Shown here piece by piece: positions 1-6,169 of a stretch of DNA of 64,000 nt; position 1 is the stretch's first letter, and each line of letters starts with the position of its first letter. A model generated the notes under the pieces. That model did no database searches. It was not told the DNA's origin and saw nothing but the letters and a program-made list of their open reading frames with translations. The stretch comes from an uncultured Clostridia bacterium (GTDB lineage Bacteria > Bacillota > Clostridia > Oscillospirales > Ruminococcaceae), in contig CANRDI010000004.1 of assembly GCA_947629335.1 (NCBI GenBank), forward strand, positions 1 to 64,000, in the 5' to 3' direction. The translations under genes were made by a program, and so were the position numbers.

Positions 1-5
1 TTTCA

Positions 6-2231
6 GTGTTCCGAGAAGTACAGCATAACATGAACGCATTGAATGCGTACAACAAGCTCAACGCTAACGTTGCAGGTTTGAAGAAATCTTCTGAAAAGCT
101 CTCCAGCGGTTACAGAATTAACCGTGCAGGCGACGACGCGGCAGGTTTGGCAGTATCCGAGAAAATGAGAAGCCAGATCCGCGGCTTGAACCAGGCTGTT
201 CGCAACTCTCAAGACGGTATCAACATGATCCAGACTTTCGAGGGTGCAGCTCAGGAAACTCACAGCATTCTCCAGAGAATGAAAGAGCTTGCTGAGGAAT
301 CCGCTACAGGTACATACGACAATATGACCGACCGTGCGGCTATGCAGCTCGAATTCGATCAGCTGAACGATGAGCTTAACCAGATTGCTGATACCGACTT
401 CAACGGAACAATCGTTCTTAACGGCGGCGAGATGTCAGACGGATTAAGACAGGTTGACGGCGAGTTTAATTACGCAGGCAAGGCTGACCAGCTTATCGCT
501 GACGCTATAAAGGCGGCAGGCGACGACGCTAATGTAGCTCGTGACGCTTACAACGCGGCTGTAAAGGCTTTCAACGAAACGCCCTTTGATCTTTCTGAAG
601 GAAACGAATACGGCACTATTGGTGAAAACAACTACGATAAAGAAGCAGCTGACGCGTTATGGGTTGCTGCTGGAATTACCAAGAAGGGTGTTACTCCGGA
701 TGAAGCAGACGTTTCTTCAATAACTGAGTTGAAAGTTGAGTATACTTATGGTAAAAACGATGCCGGCGATGCGATGGCATGGAATGTTTCTAAGGTTACT
801 TCTCAGGATGGAACTGTTCTTCTTGATGCAAGCAGCAAAGATGCAACATTAAACGGTAGTGATACAAATTCTGTTGCTGGTAAATTAAAGGCGAAACTTG
901 CAGCTACAGCTGCTTCTCGTGATAATGCAACTGGTGCTGGCGGCTTTGTTGTTGGTAAAGATAATGCTTGGGAAGTCAATGCTGTTTTTGACGCTCACAA
1001 TGCTAAGGTCGGCGACACGTTTACTATGTCTTTCACCAATGCGCCGATTGAAAAATATGCTCCTAACAACGTAGATTTTGCGAACGATTCTATAAAAGTA
1101 AATGGAAAAGTTCTTGAGAACGAAGCGGAAGTAACTGGAAAAGAAGTTCTTAAAGTTGAGCTTGATGAGAGCTTGACAGATGCCAAAATGAACGAAAGCA
1201 TAAAAGCAGTTCTTGATGCTTTGCAGGGTGCATCTATGAAGTTTACTGCTGCAACACAAAAAACAGATACTTCGGTTGAAATTACATTGGCAGACGGTTC
1301 TAAAGCGACGCTTGATAATGACAATGGTGATTATACATTTACAGTTGGAGAGTATACTTTCAAAGCGTCATATACAGCTGCCGATGGCACACTGACTTTC
1401 AGTAATGGTTTGACTGATGACGATGAAATTATTTATGCGAAAGTCACATTTGACACCGAAAAAGCAATGGATGCAACTGTGACTGGTCTTGCAGAGGACG
1501 AAACAATCGAAGCTTCAATTAACTTTGATTCTTACAACTATGGCTTGACAAGTTCTGTCGATGTAGAGCCCGGCGATGATCCGGATCTTGGCACTTCTAC
1601 TGCCGCGCAGAAACTCGTAGATAACACTAAGGCTGATTATGATAAGGCGCTTGCGGCAAAGAATGGTATCGCAGGCGAAAAAGACAAGGAAAAGCAGCTT
1701 GCACTTGCTAAGGAATACCTCAGCGGCAAGGGCGTATCGGTTTCCGACGCTTTCGACAACTCGACAGCTCGCATGACCTACACCGACAACATCACGTTGC
1801 AGGTTGGCGCTCGTACAAAGGACGCTGTAAACTTCACATTCAACTACAATGTTGACGGTTCGGCAGATATGGGCGCTTTAAAGGCTAACCTTAACCTTTC
1901 TTCGCGCGAGGACGGTCTTAACACCGCTAACCTCTCTATCGCAAATCAGGACGACGCGAACTACGCTATCGACCAGATAGATAAGGCTATCAACAAGACC
2001 TCTATGGTTCGTGCGACATTCGGTTCTATCCAGAACAGACTTGAACACAAGATCACGAACCTCACGACTACAAGTGAGAACCTGACCGAAGCTGAAAGCT
2101 CGATAAGAGATACAGACATGGCTTCCGAGATGATGAACTACACGAAGTTCAATATCCTTCAGCAAGCTGCACAGTCTATGCTCGCTCAGGCAAATCAGCA
2201 GCCGCAGTCTATCCTCCAGCTTCTCGGCTAA
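6..2231 (+). CDS. Flagellin paralog 1 (long, variable central domain); GTG start at 6, or ATG at 30
   Basis: N-terminal VQHNMNALNAYNKLNANVAGLKKSSEKLSSGYRINRAGDDAAGLAVSEKMRSQIRGLNQA and C-terminal SSIRDTDMASEMMNYTKFNILQQAAQSMLAQANQQPQSILQLLG flagellin D0/D1 motifs. Upstream context is cut by the window edge. Confidence 0.95.
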   Translation: MFREVQHNMNALNAYNKLNANVAGLKKSSEKLSSGYRINRAGDDAAGLAVSEKMRSQIRGLNQAVRNSQDGINMIQTFEGAAQETHSILQRMKELAEESATGTYDNMTDRAAMQLEFDQLNDELNQIADTDFNGTIVLNGGEMSDGLRQVDGEFNYAGKADQLIADAIKAAGDDANVARDAYNAAVKAFNETPFDLSEGNEYGTIGENNYDKEAADALWVAAGITKKGVTPDEADVSSITELKVEYTYGKNDAGDAMAWNVSKVTSQDGTVLLDASSKDATLNGSDTNSVAGKLKAKLAATAASRDNATGAGGFVVGKDNAWEVNAVFDAHNAKVGDTFTMSFTNAPIEKYAPNNVDFANDSIKVNGKVLENEAEVTGKEVLKVELDESLTDAKMNESIKAVLDALQGASMKFTAATQKTDTSVEITLADGSKATLDNDNGDYTFTVGEYTFKASYTAADGTLTFSNGLTDDDEIIYAKVTFDTEKAMDATVTGLAEDETIEASINFDSYNYGLTSSVDVEPGDDPDLGTSTAAQKLVDNTKADYDKALAAKNGIAGEKDKEKQLALAKEYLSGKGVSVSDAFDNSTARMTYTDNITLQVGARTKDAVNFTFNYNVDGSADMGALKANLNLSSREDGLNTANLSIANQDDANYAIDQIDKAINKTSMVRATFGSIQNRLEHKITNLTTTSENLTEAESSIRDTDMASEMMNYTKFNILQQAAQSMLAQANQQPQSILQLLG

Positions 2232-2273
2232 TCGCCTTGAAACTGCATGAACGCGGTTTAACAAACAAATTTT

Positions 2274-2300
2274 CCCCTCTCGACAGAGAGGGGATTTTTG
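2274..2300 (+). terminator. Rho-independent terminator of flagellin 1
   Basis: cccctctc-gaca-gagagggg followed by attttttg. Confidence 0.85.
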
Positions 2301-2310
2301 TTGACATAAA

Positions 2311-2339
2311 TTGACAAGCAATGCTGATTGTGATATAAT
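2311..2339 (+). promoter_or_regulatory. Promoter of small hydrophobic peptide ORF 1
   Basis: TTGACA (2311-2316), 17-nt spacer, TATAAT (2334-2339). Confidence 0.85.
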
Positions 2340-2386
2340 AAAATTGCCGGATTACCTCCGAGATTTTCGAGAGGGGGTGTGGCATA

Positions 2387-2473
2387 ATGGATTTACTTTT
2401 AGCGTTTTTAGTTTCCGTTGCGGCGGGTCTGTTCGTTGAACTTATCTGCACATGGTTTGACGGAGACAACTAA
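2387..2473 (+). CDS. 28-aa hydrophobic peptide MDLLLAFLVSVAAGLFVELICTWFDGDN; candidate Fst-like type I toxin
   Basis: SD gaggggg 2371-2377; single-TM hydrophobic core with charged C-terminus; near-duplicate peptide 333 bp downstream; embedded in convergent sense/antisense architecture. Confidence 0.75.
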   Translation: MDLLLAFLVSVAAGLFVELICTWFDGDN

Positions 2474-2493
2474 TCCGGCAAAGGCACATACCC

Positions 2494-2565
2494 AAAAAAG
2501 TCCCCCAAGGCAGCACCCTTGGGGGATATTTTTGTGGCATAAAACTTTTAGCGTTTTATCTTTAC
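2494..2565 (-). ncRNA. Candidate antisense RNA antitoxin 1 (about 70 nt)
   Basis: Minus-strand promoter TTGACA (2600-2595), 17 nt, TATAAT (2577-2572), reading into the shared hairpin terminator; carries sequence complementary to the toxin 1 start region via the direct repeats tgtggcataa and acttttagcgtttt. Confidence 0.75.
2501..2526. terminator. Bidirectional terminator shared by toxin 1 mRNA and antisense RNA 1
   Basis: aaaaaag-tcccccaagg-cagcac-ccttggggga-tattttt. Confidence 0.85.
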
Positions 2566-2571
2566 ACTTCA

Positions 2572-2600
2572 ATTATAGCATATTGAATTTTATTTGTCAA
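2572..2600 (-). promoter_or_regulatory. Promoter of antisense RNA 1
   Basis: Reverse strand TTGACA-17-TATAAT, perfect consensus. Confidence 0.85.
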
Positions 2601-2645
2601 TAGTTTTTTGCAACAAAAATCCCCTTGACCTTTTGAGGGCATTTG

Positions 2646-2674
2646 TTGACAAAATTCGCGGTTTATGGTACAAT
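2646..2674 (+). promoter_or_regulatory. Promoter of small hydrophobic peptide ORF 2
   Basis: TTGACA (2646-2651), 17 nt, TACAAT (2669-2674). Confidence 0.85.
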
Positions 2675-2719
2675 AAAAGTGCCGGATTACCTCCGAGATT
2701 TTCGAGAGGGGGTGATTAT

Positions 2720-2806
2720 GTGAATATTATGCTAGCATTTATGGTTTCAGTCGCGGCAGGTTTGTTTGTTGAAATAATCTGCTCATGGATTGACAGAAAC
2801 CGATAA
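2720..2806 (+). CDS. 28-aa hydrophobic peptide MNIMLAFMVSVAAGLFVEIICSWIDRNR (GTG start); candidate Fst-like type I toxin, paralog of 2387-2473
   Basis: SD gagaggggg 2704-2712; co-linear with peptide 1 without gaps; same flanking architecture. Confidence 0.75.
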   Translation: MNIMLAFMVSVAAGLFVEIICSWIDRNR

Positions 2807-2834
2807 TCCGGCAAACCACATAGGCACGAGGTGC

Positions 2835-2913
2835 CAAAAAAGTCCCCCAAGGTGGCAGCCTTGGGGGATATTTTTGTGATTATGTGAAACTTATGCTAGC
2901 GTTTCTCTTTCAC
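2835..2913 (-). ncRNA. Candidate antisense RNA antitoxin 2 (about 75-80 nt)
   Basis: Minus promoter TTGACA (2948-2943), 17 nt, TATAAT (2925-2920); near-identical 27-nt direct repeat with toxin 2 start (2714-2740 vs 2878-2904). Confidence 0.75.
2843..2868. terminator. Bidirectional terminator shared by toxin 2 mRNA and antisense RNA 2
   Basis: tcccccaagg-tggcag-ccttggggga flanked by aaaaaa and ttttt. Confidence 0.85.
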
Positions 2914-2919
2914 ACTTAC

Positions 2920-2948
2920 ATTATAGCACGCTCATTTCGATTTGTCAA
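2920..2948 (-). promoter_or_regulatory. Promoter of antisense RNA 2
   Basis: Reverse strand TTGACA-17-TATAAT, perfect consensus. Confidence 0.85.
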
Positions 2949-2961
2949 TAGTTTTTTGCAA

Positions 2962-2992
2962 CAAAAATCCCCTCTCTGTTGAGAGGGGAAAA
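2962..2992 (-). terminator. Terminator of flagellin 2
   Basis: cccctctc-tgtt-gagagggg with flanking A/T tracts. Confidence 0.85.
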
Positions 2993-3030
2993 TTTGTTTG
3001 TTAAACCGCGCTTTCGCAGCTTTAAGGCGA

Positions 3031-5187
3031 TTAGCCGAGAAGCTGGAGGATAGACTGCGGCTGCTGATTTGCCTGTGCAAGCATAGACTGTGCAGCCTGC
3101 TGGAGAATGTTGTACTTTGTATAGTTCATCATTTCCTGTGCCATGTCTGTGTCTCTTATCGAGCTTTCAGCTTCTTGCAAGTTTTCACTTGTAGTAGTGA
3201 GGTTGGTGATCTTGTGTTCAAGACGGTTCTGGATAGCACCGAATGTTGCGCGTACCATAGAGGTCTTGTTGATCGCCTTGTCGATTTGGTCAATTGCGTA
3301 GTTAGCGGACTCCTGGCTAGCCAGTGACAGGTTCGCAGTATTTAAGCCGTCCTCACGAGCGGAAAGGTTGAGGTTAGCCTTAAGGTCGCCCATGTCAGCT
3401 GTGCCGTCTGTGTTATACTGGAACGAGAAGTTTACAGCGTCCTTGGTTCTTGAACCGGTCTGGAGCGTGATGTTGTCGGTGTAAGTAAGGATAGCCGTGG
3501 ACTTGTCAAAAGCATTGGGCTTTGTAACACCGTTTGCAGCCGTTCCGGTCGGCGTGAGAGCTTCCTTAAGGAGGTCAGACGTTTCAATGCTGTTAGCCTT
3601 GATATTATCATAGTTAGCAAGGTTGTAGTCGTCAATATTCAGGTCAAACTCTATTGTGTCATCATTAGCAATGCCGTCGATTTTAGTTTTATCAACAGTT
3701 ATCGTACCGATTGTAACTTCTTCCTCGCCATTCCAAATCACTATGTTACCGTCAGCATCAACTTTAAAATCACCAGCATCAGCAAGATCTGCATCTGCAG
3801 CCTTTGCACCGTCACCAGCTGCTGTAATAGAATCAGTGTCACCGGCTGTGAACGTAAACGTTGCATTAGCAAGATTATCAAGAGCTTTCTTTACGGCTGC
3901 GTTCATGGATTCGTCATTCAAAACGGAATCATCAAGCGTAATGCTGATAGTGCCTTCAGGAACAACACTTCTCGTTTCACCACCGTCAGCAGCAACAGTT
4001 ACCGTCAACGAATCTTCATTAACGCCAATGTTATCGGGAGCATATGTAGTTTCGTCAGTGTTCTTGAAGTTTAAGGTGAGAAAATCGCCGTCTTTTGAAG
4101 CATATGCGCCGAAAACAGCGTTTACATCATAAGTGTTGCCGTCCTTGTCAGACCAAGATACTGTGAAACCGCCCTTACCGGTCGCGTCCTCACTGTCGTT
4201 TGTGGTGATAGTAAGGTTTTTCAGGAAAGCATTAACCTTGTCCGTGATGTCGGTTTCTTCATAAGTAGGATCTACGGCGTCATCGTTGTACACAGCTTCA
4301 ACCTTAGCGGTATCATCCAGTGCTTTCGCAGCTGTACCAGTGCTTGTCGTATTAATGTCGCCAGTATTATGAATGTAATAATCAGCGCCGGCTTTCCACG
4401 CGTTATAATCATCAACGGACATAGTTCCAGTCTGTTCAGCGGCATCGTCATCTTCTGCGGTTATATTATATTCTTTTATAGTAGCAGGTGTTCCAGCGTC
4501 AGTCATAGTACGACCGGAAACCGCTTTTGCTTCCCAGTTGTCACCATTCTTTACGAATGTGATATTGAGATCCTGAACATCCTTGGGGTCAAGACCGAGA
4601 GCTTCCCACAAAGCGTTAGCAGACTTGTAGTCGTAGTCAGAGTTGTCAAGGATTGCGCCCGCATTTTCACCGTCATACTTGGTTACGTCGGTAGCGTTTT
4701 TCGCATTTTCAATTGCGGTCATGAGTTTGTCATACTCATTCTTGTAGTTAAACTCGCCATTTTCAGCTTTCAAACCATCAGCCATCTGACCGCCGTTAAG
4801 AACGATTGTTCCGTTGAAATCGGTATCAGCAATCTGGTTTAACTCGTCGTTGAGCTGATCGAATTCGAGCTGAATAGCCGCTCTATCGGTTGCGTTATCG
4901 TATGTACCGTTAGCTGATTCAGAAGCAAGCTCTTTCATTCTCTGGAGAATGCTGTGAGTTTCCTGCGCTGCACCCTCGAAAGTCTGGATCATGTTAATGC
5001 CGTCCTGAGAGTTGCGAACTGCCTGGTTCAAACCGCGGATCTGAGATCTCATCTTCTCGCTGATTGCAAGACCTGCCGCGTCGTCGCCTGCACGGTTAAT
5101 TCTGTAACCGCTTGAAAGTTTCTCGCTTGACTTTTTAAGACCTGCAACGTTAGCGTTGAGCTTGTTGTACGCATTCAATGCGTTCAT
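3031..5187 (-). CDS. Flagellin paralog 2
   Basis: MNALNAYNKLNANVAGLKKSSEKLSSGYRINRAGDDAAGLAISEKMRSQIRG...; C-terminus RDTDMAQEMMNYTKYNILQQAAQSMLAQANQQPQSILQLLG; true start uncertain. Confidence 0.93.
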   Translation of the reverse strand: MNALNAYNKLNANVAGLKKSSEKLSSGYRINRAGDDAAGLAISEKMRSQIRGLNQAVRNSQDGINMIQTFEGAAQETHSILQRMKELASESANGTYDNATDRAAIQLEFDQLNDELNQIADTDFNGTIVLNGGQMADGLKAENGEFNYKNEYDKLMTAIENAKNATDVTKYDGENAGAILDNSDYDYKSANALWEALGLDPKDVQDLNITFVKNGDNWEAKAVSGRTMTDAGTPATIKEYNITAEDDDAAEQTGTMSVDDYNAWKAGADYYIHNTGDINTTSTGTAAKALDDTAKVEAVYNDDAVDPTYEETDITDKVNAFLKNLTITTNDSEDATGKGGFTVSWSDKDGNTYDVNAVFGAYASKDGDFLTLNFKNTDETTYAPDNIGVNEDSLTVTVAADGGETRSVVPEGTISITLDDSVLNDESMNAAVKKALDNLANATFTFTAGDTDSITAAGDGAKAADADLADAGDFKVDADGNIVIWNGEEEVTIGTITVDKTKIDGIANDDTIEFDLNIDDYNLANYDNIKANSIETSDLLKEALTPTGTAANGVTKPNAFDKSTAILTYTDNITLQTGSRTKDAVNFSFQYNTDGTADMGDLKANLNLSAREDGLNTANLSLASQESANYAIDQIDKAINKTSMVRATFGAIQNRLEHKITNLTTTSENLQEAESSIRDTDMAQEMMNYTKYNILQQAAQSMLAQANQQPQSILQLLG

Positions 5188-5288
5188 GTTATGCTGTACT
5201 TCTGTTCACTCTGAAAATAGTACATGAATTTAAACAAAATATTCTTGAATTGTAAAATACTTTTGAATATTATGCACTAACTATTTGC

Positions 5289-5361
5289 TGTAATCGTGTA
5301 ATGAATTGTAAAAACTTGTAATTATCTGTAATAATATTCTAAATATTGTTAATTTATGTAA
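5289..5361. repeat. Phased TGTAA/TTACA repeat array upstream of flagellin 2
   Basis: TGTAA at 5289, 5297, 5307, 5317, 5327, TGTTA at 5347, TGTAA at 5357: mostly 10-bp register. Confidence 0.6.
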
Positions 5362-5417
5362 AATAGGAGGCTGAAAACTGACGAAAAGTTTCCAAAAACA
5401 GGTAAAAATTGCACAAA

Positions 5418-5455
5418 AAATCCCGCATTTTACGCTCATTTGCGGGATGTTTTTT
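5418..5455. terminator. Terminator downstream of PPTase gene (minus)
   Basis: aaaaaatcccgca...tgcgggatgtttttt. Confidence 0.8.
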
Positions 5456-5527
5456 AGCTAAAAAACTATTTAATTCACTTAAAATCTGCTGTAAACCGAC
5501 TTAAAATCATTATAAAATTACTTAATT

Positions 5528-6154
5528 TCACACAAGTTTTACAAATCTCTGCAAAAGCTCCGAGAGCTTTATTTCACAAAGCTCGGCTGTGTCTGTGCCT
5601 TTTCCCGAAGCTCCGACGAGAAATTCCCCGAAATCAACAAAAATCGTATCCGGCAGGTCGTTTGCATAAACTGTCCGCAAATCGCGCGAAATGCCGATAC
5701 CGAGACGCTTTAAAAAAGCCTCTTTTTTTACCCAAAGCCTCAGAAAATCCACAGAAGTAGTCGCTGTTCTTCGCTCGTCCTCGGAAAGCGCGCGCTCGAA
5801 CATTCTCTCGTTTATAACGCGCGTCTTTTTCTCAACATCTATCCCCACTTCGCCGTCCTCCGAAAATGCAACGGCTATCGCGCCATTTGTGTGCGACATC
5901 GAGAAAAAAAGTCCGCTGTTTTTCAGATACGGCTTTCCATAACTGCCTTTGGAAAAATTGAGTTTTTTCATCGGAGTTCCCGTTCGCCTTTCAATTTCCG
6001 ACAACAACAAGAGCCTCGACAAAAGCGCGTTTATCCTGTCGGTTTCGTTAGCTTTTTTCGTAACGCTCTTTCTCCTTGCTCCGTCGAGACAACCGAGATA
6101 TCCCGATATTTCGTCCCATGTCGTTTTTCCCGTCTTTAAAACCAATATTTCCAT
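5528..6154 (-). CDS. 4'-phosphopantetheinyl transferase, Sfp superfamily
   Basis: YGKPYLKNSGLFFSMSHTNGAIAVAFSEDGEVGIDVEKKTR ... LWVKKEAFLKRLGIGI motifs. Confidence 0.88.
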   Translation of the reverse strand: MEILVLKTGKTTWDEISGYLGCLDGARRKSVTKKANETDRINALLSRLLLLSEIERRTGTPMKKLNFSKGSYGKPYLKNSGLFFSMSHTNGAIAVAFSEDGEVGIDVEKKTRVINERMFERALSEDERRTATTSVDFLRLWVKKEAFLKRLGIGISRDLRTVYANDLPDTIFVDFGEFLVGASGKGTDTAELCEIKLSELLQRFVKLV

Positions 6155-6169
6155 ATTATACCTCTTTGT

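Noticed and set aside
2418-2603. 61-aa ORF MRRVCSLNLSAHGLTETTNPAKAH...
   Set aside because: Runs out of frame through the peptide 1 ORF, terminator and antisense promoter; no SD. The 28-codon ORF at 2387 explains the region better.
885-4842. Long antisense ORFs within both flagellin genes (e.g. 885-1259, 995-1324, 3656-4132, 4369-4842)
   Set aside because: They overlap a strongly supported flagellin frame; low-complexity/Ser-rich translations are typical mirror ORFs.
5184-5225. Mini-ORF MYYFQSEQKYSIT as a functional leader peptide of flagellin 2
   Set aside because: No visible SD and the sequence is simply the +1 frame of the conserved EVQHN coding tract; kept only as part of the start-codon anomaly.
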